The notes under the pieces were generated by a model. It was not told where the DNA came from, searched no databases, and worked only from the letters and a program-made list of their open reading frames with translations. Below, piece by piece: positions 1-8,470 of a stretch of DNA of 24,025 nt. A program made the position numbers and the translations under genes. This DNA is from Candidatus Abyssobacteria bacterium SURF_5. GTDB taxonomy: Bacteria > Abyssobacteria > SURF-5. The DNA is taken from the NCBI GenBank assembly GCA_003598085.1, contig QZKU01000062.1, positions 1 through 24,025 on the forward strand, given 5' to 3'. How positions within the stretch are numbered: the first letter of the stretch is position 1; each line of letters begins with the position of its first letter.

Positions 1-195
1 GCATTTCCAAACGCGCCTTCGGATTCCATGACAACCGATATTTTACTCTTAAAGTCATACAGGCATTCTCAGGCAACAACTAAATCGGAGAAGAACCTAA
101 AAGACAATAATTATTTACGGATAAGCTCTAAGAAATGGCGTGCCTTTCTTTTCTTTTACTTGCTTTTTCCGTCGGCCGGAAGATGGCGTGTTACT

Positions 196-642
196 TTAGG
201 GAAGGGGGATCGGGCCAGAGGATCGGGCCACGTTTTTGCAGAAGAGGATCTCGCGCTTTCCCTGCGGGAGATTGTCAATATAGCCGCTGAACTGAAAACC
301 CAGCGCCTCGTGCATCTTTATCGATTGCTCGTTGTCGGCTTCGGTCGAGCTGAAGAGCTTTCCGTTTCGGGAATGCCCGGCTACTTGATTGATCAGTTTT
401 CGCGCGATGCCACGGCGCCTGAAATCGGGGTGCACAATTATGAGGGAGATATAGAGGCAATCAATGAAATTGGTCTGGAACGTTATAAGCCCGACAACGC
501 GCGCTTCCTCGATCGAAAGATATGCTCTGCGGTGACGGATTCTCTGTTCCAGGAACTGTTTCCGGGAGTGGAGCCCGCTGACAATTGCATCAAGCTCCCG
601 GCACTGCTGGAGGTCGTCTTGTTCCGCCAGCCGAATAATCAT
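196..642 (-). CDS. GNAT-family N-acetyltransferase
   Basis: A 148-residue protein of the GNAT fold, which transfers an acetyl group from acetyl-CoA to an amine; the substrate cannot be told. The acetyl-CoA loop is visible as HPDFRRRGIARKLI (about residues 72-85), preceded by the hydrophobic strand LYISLIIV. A later segment, EADNEQSIKMHEALGFQFSGY, matches the usual N-x-x-A/S ... YxxxGF region of small GNAT proteins of RimI type. The ATG at 642 has a good Shine-Dalgarno (GGGAG six bases upstream). It is the last gene of the minus-strand run, 45 bases after the sugar-isomerase-like gene. The last residues (ARSSGPIPLP) are encoded by a short tandem repeat at 207-230, so the C-terminus may have been extended recently. 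Family call is firm; function is not. Confidence 0.85.
   Translation of the reverse strand: MIIRLAEQDDLQQCRELDAIVSGLHSRKQFLEQRIRHRRAYLSIEEARVVGLITFQTNFIDCLYISLIIVHPDFRRRGIARKLINQVAGHSRNGKLFSSTEADNEQSIKMHEALGFQFSGYIDNLPQGKREILFCKNVARSSGPIPLP
207..230. repeat. Short tandem direct repeat in the 3' end of the GNAT gene
   Basis: GGATCGGGCCA occurs twice with a 13-base period (207-217 and 220-230). It lies inside the last codons of the acetyltransferase gene, just before its TAA stop, and encodes a low-complexity Ser/Gly/Pro tail. A simple duplication by replication slippage is the likely origin. Confidence 0.6.
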
Positions 643-687
643 CCTGGTCTCCCACCCGTGGCAGGGTAGTGCTGAGCGTGCGGCCCT

Positions 688-1482
688 TCACGTCTTCAGC
701 GATGGCAGTGTAAGCTTGTGCTGTGAAAGGTAGGCGAATGTCTGCGGGAGCTTGTCGGGCGTCATCTCGAGGGTCATGATCGCGTTTATCCGGTGTTTCT
801 GCAACAGAGCGTAAACAAGCTCATAGTTCATGTTGCCCTCGCCGAACGCGAGGTGCAGGTCGTTTCGGGCGTCGTTATCATTGATGTGAATCTTGACGGT
901 TCTCGTGCCGAGAACGCGGAGCCACTCCTCAAGCGGGACGGTCGAATAGACGTTCACGTGCCCGATATCGAGGCAGACCTGCATATAGGGGGAATCAACC
1001 GAATCGACGACATCCCGGAGCAGGTGCGGCGCGTTCAGGAACATGTTTTCGATGGCGATGACGATGCCGAGTCTTTTTGCCTGATTAACGACCGGCCTCC
1101 AGGTTTTCATGCTGGTCTTCAGCCATAATTCGCGGTAATCCTTCGGAATGAGAGGGTTGAGGCCGAGGTGAAACACCACGATCGACGCCTTGAGGAGCGC
1201 GCTGATGTTGAGGCAGCGCATGAAGTTGAATTTCGTGTAATCGCGGATGATCCTGTCCAGGCTGCCCGGGTTCAGGTCGAAAAGCGGCCCGTGGACGCTC
1301 ACGCCGATCCCCTCCGCCGACAGCCGTTCGCCCATCGCTTTGACTTCCGCATAAGGATAATTGCGGACCCAGCCGGTATCGTACATCATGATCTCGACGT
1401 TGAGGCGGTTCTTTTTGAGGAACTCGATATTGCTTGGGAGCGCGTCGAATGGGATCGTTACGGCGTATCGAGACGTGTCCAC
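688..1482 (-). CDS. Sugar phosphate isomerase/epimerase-like TIM-barrel protein
   Basis: Member of the xylose isomerase-like/AP endonuclease 2 TIM-barrel superfamily, about 264 residues. Likely metal-binding positions are visible in the usual order: VFHLG, then IENMF (Glu), CLDIGHVN (Asp and His), KIHINDND (His-x-Asn-Asp) and the terminal TLEM (Glu). Enzymes of this fold isomerise or epimerise sugars, or act as endonucleases; the real substrate cannot be read here. I chose the GTG at 1482, 11 bases after the yraN stop, because the fold begins at once with YAVTIPFDALP. An upstream ATG at 1557 has a fair Shine-Dalgarno (GAGG) but would overlap yraN by 65 bases and add a basic, low-complexity 25-residue tail. 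Start choice is uncertain; the family is not. Confidence 0.78.
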   Translation of the reverse strand: MDTSRYAVTIPFDALPSNIEFLKKNRLNVEIMMYDTGWVRNYPYAEVKAMGERLSAEGIGVSVHGPLFDLNPGSLDRIIRDYTKFNFMRCLNISALLKASIVVFHLGLNPLIPKDYRELWLKTSMKTWRPVVNQAKRLGIVIAIENMFLNAPHLLRDVVDSVDSPYMQVCLDIGHVNVYSTVPLEEWLRVLGTRTVKIHINDNDARNDLHLAFGEGNMNYELVYALLQKHRINAIMTLEMTPDKLPQTFAYLSQHKLTLPSLKT

Positions 1483-1492
1483 CGCTGGCGCT

Positions 1493-1915
1493 TCACCATC
1501 TCTGTTCGGGCCTGAACGCGTCTTTAATGATCTCGATTTCGGGCTTTGCTTTTCCATCTTTCCTCAATACGGCCACCACATCAAAACGGCACGGGGCATC
1601 TTCAATCCGATTCTTTTGCAGGTACCACAGTGCGGTTTTGCACATCCGTTCTCTCTTGCGCGCGTCAACGGTTTCCTGGGGAAGCCCGTAATCGATCGAG
1701 CTTCGGGTTCTCACTTCGACGAAAACCAGACAATCCTTTTGGCGGGCGACCACGTCGATCTCGCCGATGGGAGTGCGGAAATTGCGTTCAACTATTTTAT
1801 AATGCGCTTTTTTCAGAGCGCGCACCGCAAAGTCTTCGCCCTCGGCTCCGCGTTTCAGATGAACCGCCGCCGGCTCCGCTTCACTTTTTTTCCAGCGAAA
1901 AAATTCGAATTTCAC
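1493..1915 (-). CDS. yraN: YraN/UPF0102 family endonuclease-like protein
   Basis: A 140-residue protein of the YraN (UPF0102) family, which has a restriction-endonuclease-like fold and no firmly settled function. Family hallmarks are present: GAEGEDFA (residues 23-30), GEIDVVAR (51-58) and VFVEVRTR (64-71), with the Asp and Glu-x-Arg positions expected of the PD-(D/E)xK-type site. The proposed start is a GTG at 1915, lying 35 bases inside the end of scpA; no strong Shine-Dalgarno is visible there, so the start could be slightly downstream. In many bacteria this gene sits among housekeeping genes, as here. Confidence 0.85.
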   Translation of the reverse strand: MKFEFFRWKKSEAEPAAVHLKRGAEGEDFAVRALKKAHYKIVERNFRTPIGEIDVVARQKDCLVFVEVRTRSSIDYGLPQETVDARKRERMCKTALWYLQKNRIEDAPCRFDVVAVLRKDGKAKPEIEIIKDAFRPEQRW

Positions 1916-2594
1916 CGAACAATCTCGATTGCCTCGCCGTCACTTCCTTCAAGCGGATGAGTTCGAGCAAGGCGAGAAACGTGGTGATCAGAACGATTTT
2001 TGAACGCGGGCGATTCTGAAAGATCTCTTCGAGCAGCAGATTTTCCTTTTCATGCAGGATTGCCCGAAGGTCAGCCATCATATCCTCTATTGAGACTTCC
2101 TCGAGCGTGATCTCTCGAAACGGTTCGTCGGTCGCATATTCGAGCACCCGCTGAAATGCCTGCAACAGGTCGAAGAGGGATACCTCCAACAGCGCCTCGC
2201 CGTTTTCCACATCGGCATCTTCTTTGAAATCCCGCTGGAAATACCGGCTTTCATTCTCCCCTCGTTCATTGAGGTGACCGGCCAATTCTTTATATCTCTT
2301 GTATTCAAGAATCTGCTCGATCAATTCAAATCGGGGGTCTTCCTCCGGATCTTCCTCGTCCGGCTGCGTCGGCAGCAGCATCCGCGACTTGATCTCCATC
2401 AGCGTGGCGGCCATCACCAGGAACTCGCTCGCGACATCCAGGTCGAGTTCCTTCATCATATTCATGTATTCGATGTACTGATCCGCGATGAGAGCGATGG
2501 GAATATCGTAGATATCGACTTCATTGACTTTAATGAGGTGAAGCAGCAGATCGAGAGGACCCTCGAATTTGCTCAACTTGAGTTTGTAGCTCAT
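1881..2594 (-). CDS. scpA: Segregation and condensation protein A
   Basis: ScpA is the kleisin subunit of the SMC-ScpA-ScpB condensin, which compacts and separates newly replicated chromosomes on the nucleoid. The 237-residue protein opens with the diagnostic KFEGPLDLLLHLIK (about residues 9-22). The N-terminal SMC-neck helices follow (VDIYDIPIALIADQYIEYM; ASEFLVMAATLMEIKSRMLLP). After an acidic linker comes a C-terminal winged-helix region (FLALLELIRLKEVTARQ). Its ATG overlaps the trpS stop by four bases (ATGA), so translation is probably coupled. scpB, often the next gene, is not present; yraN follows instead. Confidence 0.95.
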   Translation of the reverse strand: MSYKLKLSKFEGPLDLLLHLIKVNEVDIYDIPIALIADQYIEYMNMMKELDLDVASEFLVMAATLMEIKSRMLLPTQPDEEDPEEDPRFELIEQILEYKRYKELAGHLNERGENESRYFQRDFKEDADVENGEALLEVSLFDLLQAFQRVLEYATDEPFREITLEEVSIEDMMADLRAILHEKENLLLEEIFQNRPRSKIVLITTFLALLELIRLKEVTARQSRLFGEIRIFSLEKK

Positions 2595-3580
2595 ATCCGC
2601 ATCGCCTTCCGGACTTCCGCCATTGTGGCCCGCGCCGCCTTTCGCGCCTTCTCCGCGCCCTCGGCGAGGATCGCCTTGACCCGCTCGGGTTCCGCCGCAA
2701 TCCGTTGGCGCGACGTTCGAAACGGGCGGAGCGAATCGTTCACGAACCTGGCGAGCGCCTGTTTATCTTCGACGCAGCCGATCTGCGCCGTCCTGCATTC
2801 CCGATCCACGCGCTTCACCCATTCCTCAGTTCCGAAAATCTTTTGGAGATCAAAGACGGGACAGATGTCGGGATTGCCGGGATCGCTCTTTCTCTTGCGG
2901 GCCGGGTCGGTGAGCATCTTCATCACCTTCTCGGTTGTTTCCTCTTCGGAATCGGAAAGGAGAATCGCGTTTCCGTAACGCTTGCTCATCTTTCGCCCAT
3001 CAATGCCGCGAACGTACGGCGTCTCCGTCAGCAGCGCCTGCGGTTCGGGAAAGACTTCCGAATACAGATGATGAAAGCGCCGAACCAGCTCGCGCGCGAA
3101 TTCCAGGTGGGGGACCTGATCCTGCCCGACGGGAACCGCGTGCGCCCGATAAACCAGAATATCCGCAGCCTGCAGCAGCGGATACCCGAGGAATCCATGA
3201 GTCGCGATATCGCGTCCCTCATATTCCTCCAGGGCCTCTTTATATGTGGGAACGCGCTCGAGCCATCCGAGCGGCGTAATCATGGAAAACAGCAGGTACA
3301 GTTCGGCGTGTTCCCTGACGTGCGACTGGACGAAAATGACGCTCTTATTCGGGTCGAGTCCGGCGGCAAGCCAGTCGTAAACCATCTCGAGGATATTCGA
3401 TTGCACGTCCTGCGTGTTTTCATATTCCGTCGTAAGCGCGTGCCAATCGGCAACCATATAATGCGTCTCGTGGCCTTCGTCCTGAAGCTTTTTCCAGTTG
3501 CTCAAGGCGCCGAGAAGATGCCCGATGTGCAGTTTTCCGCTCGGGCGCATGCCGCTCAATATCCTCATCTTTTGCATCAT
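2591..3580 (-). CDS. trpS: Tryptophan--tRNA ligase
   Basis: Class I aminoacyl-tRNA synthetase that charges tRNA-Trp with tryptophan using ATP, in the cytoplasm. At 329 residues it has the usual length. The HIGH signature is HIGH at 18-21 in KLHIGHLLGA, and the second signature is KMSKR at 197-201 (GIDGRKMSKRYGNAI). Further family blocks are ADWHALTT, GYPLLQAADIL and GQDQ. The frame is open for another 30 codons upstream, but the ATG at 3580 has GGAG five bases upstream, follows the preceding stop by ten bases and begins at the expected MRILSGMRPSG. The gene lies between the tatD-radical SAM gene and scpA, overlapping scpA by four bases. No T-box or trp attenuator is visible upstream. Confidence 0.96.
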   Translation of the reverse strand: MMQKMRILSGMRPSGKLHIGHLLGALSNWKKLQDEGHETHYMVADWHALTTEYENTQDVQSNILEMVYDWLAAGLDPNKSVIFVQSHVREHAELYLLFSMITPLGWLERVPTYKEALEEYEGRDIATHGFLGYPLLQAADILVYRAHAVPVGQDQVPHLEFARELVRRFHHLYSEVFPEPQALLTETPYVRGIDGRKMSKRYGNAILLSDSEEETTEKVMKMLTDPARKRKSDPGNPDICPVFDLQKIFGTEEWVKRVDRECRTAQIGCVEDKQALARFVNDSLRPFRTSRQRIAAEPERVKAILAEGAEKARKAARATMAEVRKAMRI

Positions 3581-3590
3581 TGTCTCCGGA

Positions 3591-4964
3591 CTATCCGACC
3601 TCGTTATAATGCCTCTCCCTGAATTCGACGCCAAGCTCCCGCGCAAGCGCGCGACACGCTTCGAGCTCATCGGGATCGATATCGAGCGCCGTCACGGAGA
3701 CGCGAGGAATATATTTCTTGCCTTCGCGTATGAAATCCAGGATTGAAAGGAAGGTTTTCGGGCCGAACTTCGGCCTGCAAAGCTCATAATACTTTTCCGC
3801 GTTGGAGCTGTTCAGACTGATCGAAATCGAATCGACCAGCCCCTCCAGCTCGGGAACAATGTTGCGCTTATAAAAAAGGTTTGCCTGCCCGTTGGTGTTG
3901 ATCCGGACGGCGCAGCCCTTCTGTTTGAGGCTCATTGCCACCTGCTTTACCGCGTCCAACCGCAGGAGCGGCTCGCCTAATCCGCAGAACACGATTTCCT
4001 TGTAGGACCTGAGCGGATGTGTGTTGAGGGCGCCGACGATTTCCTCCGCCGACGGGTCGCGCTTGAGCAGCAGATTATGTCCCTTGACAAACGGGCTTTT
4101 GAAGCGCGTGCAGAACGCGCATTCGTTGGTGCAGGCGCCGGTGACATTGATGTAGAGAGAATCGCGTATCGGATAAACGATCACCTGTCCGTTCTCATTA
4201 AGCGGCAGTCCGAACAGGTTCTTCGCGTTGAGCGACGTGATCCGGTCGATATCGTCGACGCTGAGACCTTTCAGCCGCGCCAGCTCCTCGGCCACGTAAC
4301 GGACGAAAGCGGGCTCATTTCGTTTGCCGCGCCGGGGCTGGGGCGCGAGATATGGCGCATCGGTTTCAAGCACCAATCGCTCCGTTGGCACCCGCTTGAT
4401 GACCGCACGCAAATCCTCGGCATTCGGATATGTCAGCGTCCCGCCGACGGCGATATAAAAGCCCCATTCGAGTGCGCGCTCTGCAAGCCGATCGTCCCCC
4501 GAGAAGCAGTGGAGGACTCCGCCGGCCAGTTTATCGGCATATCGAGAGATGACTTCGGCGGCTTCCTCGTGGGCGTCCCGATCGTGGATGACCACCGGCA
4601 GATGCAGTTCCTCGGCGAGGGCCAGGTGCGCCTCGAACGCGGCAAACTGGCTGTCGCGCGGCGAGAGGTTCCGATAAAAATCCAGACCGGTCTCGCCGAT
4701 CGCCACCACTTTCGGGTGTCGCGCCAGCTTCCTGAGTTCTTCAACGGCGGCGGAATCAACGGTTGCCGCATCGTGAGGGTGAACGCCGACGGCAGTCAAA
4801 AGGCGCGAGTTCTGTTCGGCCAGCGCGACGGCCCGCTTGCTCGATTCCAGGTCGAACCCGATCACCAGCGAATACTCTATCGCTGCGTCTTCCATATTCT
4901 TCAGGACTGCCGCCCAGTCATCGGTAAAGTCCGGCATTTGCAGATGTGAATGTGTGTCAATCAC
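3591..4964 (-). CDS. TatD-family metal-dependent hydrolase fused to a radical SAM domain
   Basis: A 457-residue two-domain protein. Residues 1 to about 255 are a TatD-type amidohydrolase-fold nuclease with all expected metal ligands: THSH (H5, H7), GETGLDFY (E91), VIHDRDAH (H127), LHCFSG (H152) and ETDAPYLAP (D202). Residues from about 260 form a compact radical SAM domain with the [4Fe-4S] cysteines CTNECAFC (C278, C282, C285) and the FCGLGEPLLR motif that helps bind S-adenosylmethionine. This second part resembles the radical SAM family known to be associated with TatD proteins. TatD proteins are linked to 3'-5' DNA/RNA trimming and repair; the substrate of the radical SAM partner is unknown to me. 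The reading frame is continuous with no sign of a joining error. The start overlaps metG by eight bases, matching the widespread metG-tatD pairing. Confidence 0.9.
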   Translation of the reverse strand: MIDTHSHLQMPDFTDDWAAVLKNMEDAAIEYSLVIGFDLESSKRAVALAEQNSRLLTAVGVHPHDAATVDSAAVEELRKLARHPKVVAIGETGLDFYRNLSPRDSQFAAFEAHLALAEELHLPVVIHDRDAHEEAAEVISRYADKLAGGVLHCFSGDDRLAERALEWGFYIAVGGTLTYPNAEDLRAVIKRVPTERLVLETDAPYLAPQPRRGKRNEPAFVRYVAEELARLKGLSVDDIDRITSLNAKNLFGLPLNENGQVIVYPIRDSLYINVTGACTNECAFCTRFKSPFVKGHNLLLKRDPSAEEIVGALNTHPLRSYKEIVFCGLGEPLLRLDAVKQVAMSLKQKGCAVRINTNGQANLFYKRNIVPELEGLVDSISISLNSSNAEKYYELCRPKFGPKTFLSILDFIREGKKYIPRVSVTALDIDPDELEACRALARELGVEFRERHYNEVG

Positions 4965-6492
4965 TCTCTTTCACCTTCGGAAACAGGGGCTTGCCCGGCC
5001 GTATTCGGGATGCGGGGTCGAGGCGCCCCCACTGATCGAGGTGCTCGAAATTAAGCTCATCGAATCGGTCGAGCCCGAGTTGCTCATACATCTGCGCCGC
5101 CGCCTGCGGCATGAACGGCGCAAGAAGTGTGGTGATGATCCGGAGCGACTCGGCCAGCGTGTAGAGCACCGTATCCAGCCGCGCCTTCTTATCGGGTGAT
5201 TTCGCCAGTTCCCATGGCGCGTTTTCCTCCACAAATTTATTGCACCGGCGCACGAACGCCCAGATCTCCTCGAGGGCCAGACTGAACTGGAGCTGATCCA
5301 TCTGCGGCTTCATGCGGGAGAATAAGGAACTCGCCATTTGGCGCAACTGCGCGTCCTCCTCGCCGGGATCGGGCTGCGGGATCAAGCCGTCGTTGTACCG
5401 TTTGATCATTGCGAGCGTCCGGCTCAAGAGGTTGCCGAGATCATTGGCCAGTTCGTTATTGATCCGGGTGATCATGGCCGCACGCGAAAAATCGCTGTCC
5501 TTGCCGAACGTGCCCTCGCGCAGGAGGAAGTAGCGTACCGCATCGAGTCCGTACGAATCGGCCAGCTTGATGGGGTCGATCACGTTTCCGAGCGATTTTG
5601 ACATCTTCTGGCCTTCAACCGTCCACCAGCCGTGTCCGAACACGCGGGTGGGCAACGGAAGCTCTGCGGCCATCAACATGGCTGGCCAGATCACGGTGTG
5701 AAACCACAAAATCTCTTTTCCGATCAGGTGCAGATCCGCCGGCCAGTATGTGCGGAACTTTGTTTGATCGGTTCCGAACCCGACCGCGGTTATGTAATTG
5801 ATCAGGGCGTCTACCCATACATAAATAACGCATTTTTCGTCGCCGGGAACCGGAATGCCCCAACTGACGGTGGTCCGACTGATGCTCAGATCCATCAATC
5901 CCTGCTGGATTCGGCTAACGATCTCATTGCGGCGGGTCTCAGGCTCAATAAAAGTCGGATTTTGTCGGATGTGTTCGAGAATCTTTTCGCCGAAGGCGGA
6001 AAGCTTGAAGAAATAGCTTTTCTCTTTTACTCTCTCGACCTTTCGGCCGCATTCCGGACAATTGCCATTCACCAGTTGTTTTTCAGTCCAGAAGGCCTCG
6101 TCCGGTACGCAATACCACCCCTCGTAATCACCCAGGTAGATGTGGCCGTGGTCCTGAAGCGTTTTGAAAAAAGCCTGCACGCCTGCTTCGTGGTAATCGT
6201 CAGTTGTCCGGATCAGGTGATCATAGCTTATGTTCAGCGTTTTCCAAGCCTTCTTGAATCCCTCAACGACAATATCGGCCCATTCTTTCGGCGTCTTTCC
6301 TCGCTCCTCCGCCGATCGCTGTATCTTGATGCCGTGTTCATCCGTAGCGGTCACGAAAAAGACGTTGTAGCCCTCCATCCGCTTGAAGCGGGCAAGCACG
6401 TCGGCCGCGATCGTGGTATAGGCGTGACCGATGTGAGGTATGTCATTCACATAGTATGCCGGTGTGGTCAGGTAGAATTTCCCTTTCGACAT
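4957..6492 (-). CDS. metG: Methionine--tRNA ligase (short form)
   Basis: Class I synthetase that charges elongator and initiator tRNA-Met. The 511-residue protein has HIGH at 20-23 (DIPHIGHAYTTIAADVLAR) and KMSKS at 296-300 (GQKMSKSLGNVIDP). Between them the zinc-knuckle region keeps C128, C145 and C148, while the second usual cysteine is Asp131 (YCVPDEAFW), a single-knuckle arrangement. An anticodon-binding helical domain follows, ending at about 505. There is no C-terminal EMAP/Arc1p-like dimerisation domain, so it is the short type. The frame stays open for 91 codons upstream, but that stretch overlaps ricT and is Arg/Gly-rich nonsense; the ATG at 6492, eight bases after the ricT stop with AGGAG upstream, starts exactly at the family N-terminus (MSKGKFYLTTPAYY). 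Confidence 0.96.
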   Translation of the reverse strand: MSKGKFYLTTPAYYVNDIPHIGHAYTTIAADVLARFKRMEGYNVFFVTATDEHGIKIQRSAEERGKTPKEWADIVVEGFKKAWKTLNISYDHLIRTTDDYHEAGVQAFFKTLQDHGHIYLGDYEGWYCVPDEAFWTEKQLVNGNCPECGRKVERVKEKSYFFKLSAFGEKILEHIRQNPTFIEPETRRNEIVSRIQQGLMDLSISRTTVSWGIPVPGDEKCVIYVWVDALINYITAVGFGTDQTKFRTYWPADLHLIGKEILWFHTVIWPAMLMAAELPLPTRVFGHGWWTVEGQKMSKSLGNVIDPIKLADSYGLDAVRYFLLREGTFGKDSDFSRAAMITRINNELANDLGNLLSRTLAMIKRYNDGLIPQPDPGEEDAQLRQMASSLFSRMKPQMDQLQFSLALEEIWAFVRRCNKFVEENAPWELAKSPDKKARLDTVLYTLAESLRIITTLLAPFMPQAAAQMYEQLGLDRFDELNFEHLDQWGRLDPASRIRPGKPLFPKVKESD

Positions 6493-6500
6493 GCGGACTC

Positions 6501-7244
6501 TTATGCTCCTTGTTCTCCGGATTGCGTCTCGATGTCTCCGGCTTCGTCCACAACGTCCGCGGAATCCTCCTCGGGCGTTTCCTTTGCCGGTCCCCCCGCC
6601 TGCGCATAACAGGCATACTCGTACTGGATGCAGCACATCAGTCTTCCGCATTGTCCCGAGATTTTTGTCGGATTGAGCGCAAGGCTCTGTTTCTTCGCCA
6701 TCTTGATCGAGACGGGCGAAAATTCCTGCAGGAATGAGACACAGCACAATGGGCGGCCGCAGCATCCTATTCCGCCGACCATGCGGGCTTCATCGCGAAC
6801 TCCTATTTGCCGCAATTCGATGCGGGTGCGGAACTGGTGGGCAAGGTCTTTCACCAGCTCCCGAAAATCGACGCGCGTCTCCGACCGGAAGTAGAAGAGG
6901 ATTTTGCTCTTGTCGAAAGCGACCTCAACGCCAACAAGCTTCATGCTCAATTCGCGTTCTTCTATCCTGTTTTCGCAGATTTTGAAAGCTTCTTCTTCGA
7001 GGCGCAGCAACTCCTCATAGTTCTTCTTGTCCTCGCTCGACGCCTTTCGAATCGCCTTCATCATCCCGCACAGGCACTTCGGCTCGAAGTCGATCGGTCG
7101 CGGCTCGACAATCACCTCTCCCAGTCTCAACCCCATATTGGTCTTGACAACGCACCAATCGCCTGGCTTCAGACTCAATCCTTCCGATTGAAAAGAAAAA
7201 AGGCGGTTTTCACTCTTGAATTTTATCTTTCCTATACAAATCAT
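6501..7244 (-). CDS. ricT: RicT/YaaT (PSP1-domain) protein
   Basis: A 247-residue protein of the PSP1/YaaT family. In Bacillus subtilis RicT works with RicA and RicF in an Fe-S-containing complex that influences RNase Y-dependent mRNA processing; the role here is inferred from the family only. The cysteine-rich core is clear: GGIGCCGRPLCCVSF (Cys161, 162, 167, 168) and GQCGRLMCCIQYE (Cys199, 204, 205). An earlier CLCG (57-60) sits before a charged helix. The last 30 residues are acidic and low in complexity. It lies between holB and metG, as in the conserved tmk-holB-yaaT-metS-tatD order of Firmicutes. The ATG at 7244 has AGAGGG upstream. Confidence 0.9.
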   Translation of the reverse strand: MICIGKIKFKSENRLFSFQSEGLSLKPGDWCVVKTNMGLRLGEVIVEPRPIDFEPKCLCGMMKAIRKASSEDKKNYEELLRLEEEAFKICENRIEERELSMKLVGVEVAFDKSKILFYFRSETRVDFRELVKDLAHQFRTRIELRQIGVRDEARMVGGIGCCGRPLCCVSFLQEFSPVSIKMAKKQSLALNPTKISGQCGRLMCCIQYEYACYAQAGGPAKETPEEDSADVVDEAGDIETQSGEQGA

Positions 7245-7297
7245 TTACAACACCCTCTTGCGAAGCAGCGCATCGGAGGCGTGCGCTTTTATTGGGA

Positions 7298-7312
7298 GGC
7301 GATTTTCTCGCC
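7298..7312 (-). other. Intercistronic hairpin in the holB-ricT spacer
   Basis: The 125-base spacer 7245-7369 holds no credible gene; the longest message-sense frame in it is 13 codons. It does contain a perfect five-base-pair stem (GGCGA/TCGCC) with a five-base loop. On the minus strand the stem is followed by TCCCAATAAAA, so there is no U-run and it is not an intrinsic terminator. It may be an mRNA-processing or stabilising hairpin. Confidence 0.3.
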
Positions 7313-7369
7313 GGTCCGCATCCATGGCATGACTCTATTTCGCAGGGAGCGGAGATAGCACCTTGCCCG

Positions 7370-8470
7370 CTACGCGTGGCGCAACCCGAACAGGAGATCC
7401 AGAAAGACCCTGTCTTCCGCAACATAATGTGAACAGTAGGCGGAGGCCTGGTCAATGGACTCCACGTTCTGGAGCAGAACCGCCGAACTCATGCGTTCAG
7501 CCAGGCCGCGGAGCAGTTTCACCTTGTTTCGGTTAAAGATGAATTTGTCGATGCCTGTCTCCCTTAATATCAGTATATCCCGATACAACGTAAGCAGCAA
7601 TCCGAGACAGTCATTCAAAAACTCCCGGTAATGCCTGTCAACAAAAGCTTTTCTGAGATCGGCCAAGGCCGATTTCGCCGAAGCTCCCGCCTCTTCCGGC
7701 GACGGCGCGATATCCTTCTCGGCCTGTTCCTGCAGTTTCAGTCGTTCATCGTTAAACAGCGCGAGCAGCCGATCATAAGCCTGCAAGCGCTCGGAACATC
7801 CGCCGAGCGAACTGATGATCCCGGTAATTGCCTCGAGCCGTTCCGGATCGGTGAACTGAAGCGCGCGCGTAACCTGTCCTTCAGCAAGCTCGGCGGCAAC
7901 CGAAGCGCGTCCGGCCTCAACATGGAAATCGCGGACCAAAATTTTCTTGATGGTTTCGGCGGTAAGCCTGCCGAATTTCACCGGCTGACAACGTGAGGCG
8001 ACTGTCGGCAGCATATTTTCCGGCCGATCAGTAATCAGTATGAAAACAGTGGAGGGAGGCGGTTCCTCGAAAGTTTTCAGCATCTTATTCGCTGAAGCGA
8101 GTCCGAGACGATCGGCCTCGGAAAAGATGAATACCTTGGTTCTTCCTTTTATCGGGCGCATATACGCGAAAGGAAGAAGACCCTCTATCTGGTTGACTGT
8201 GATGGTGGCCGACCTCTTCGTCGGCAGGATAATCTGGACGTCGGGATGCCTTCCTTCGCCAATCAGCCGGCACGAGGGACAGGCTCCGCACGGCCGCTCA
8301 TCCAGCGCGCCCTCGCAATTCAAGGCGGCCGCGAATACTCGCGCCGTCAGTTTGCGCCCCACGCCTGAAGGGCCCAGGAACAGATAGGCATGAGCCACCC
8401 TCTGTTTGCTGAGCGCCGACCGCAGGGTTTTTACCGCAGTCGGCTGGTCCGCGATAGATGAGAAATTCAT
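7370..8470 (-). CDS. holB: DNA polymerase III delta' subunit (clamp-loader)
   Basis: Delta-prime subunit of the replicative clamp loader, which opens the beta clamp and places it on DNA. This 366-residue protein begins with the usual FSSIADQPTAVKTLRSAL and AHAYLFLGPSGVGRK, a Walker-A-like loop in which the terminal GKT/S is altered to GRK (residues 33-40), as often seen in non-hydrolysing delta'. A four-cysteine zinc module is complete (C52, C61, C64, C67). Sensor-like SEADRLGLASANKMLKTFEEPP and the SRCQ arginine-finger motif (TVASRCQPVKF) follow. It overlaps tmk by four bases (ATGA). A 125-base spacer separates it from ricT. Confidence 0.94.
   Translation of the reverse strand: MNFSSIADQPTAVKTLRSALSKQRVAHAYLFLGPSGVGRKLTARVFAAALNCEGALDERPCGACPSCRLIGEGRHPDVQIILPTKRSATITVNQIEGLLPFAYMRPIKGRTKVFIFSEADRLGLASANKMLKTFEEPPPSTVFILITDRPENMLPTVASRCQPVKFGRLTAETIKKILVRDFHVEAGRASVAAELAEGQVTRALQFTDPERLEAITGIISSLGGCSERLQAYDRLLALFNDERLKLQEQAEKDIAPSPEEAGASAKSALADLRKAFVDRHYREFLNDCLGLLLTLYRDILILRETGIDKFIFNRNKVKLLRGLAERMSSAVLLQNVESIDQASAYCSHYVAEDRVFLDLLFGLRHA

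Noticed and set aside
160-185. Hairpin TTCCG/CGGAA near 168-182 as a terminator for the minus-strand run
   Set aside because: On the minus strand it is followed by A residues and not by a T-run, so it cannot be called an intrinsic terminator.
28-669. Plus-strand open frame at the left edge
   Set aside because: Its larger part is the antisense of the GNAT gene, which has a real fold and ribosome site; the first 55 codons show no family features. Bases 1-195 hold no gene that I can support.
3581-3670. 30-codon N-terminal extension of trpS
   Set aside because: It overlaps the end of the TatD-radical SAM gene; the ATG at 3580 has GGAG at good spacing and begins at the family N-terminus.
6493-6765. 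91-codon N-terminal extension of metG
   Set aside because: It overlaps ricT in another frame and reads as Arg/Gly-rich nonsense; a proper start with a ribosome site lies at 6492.
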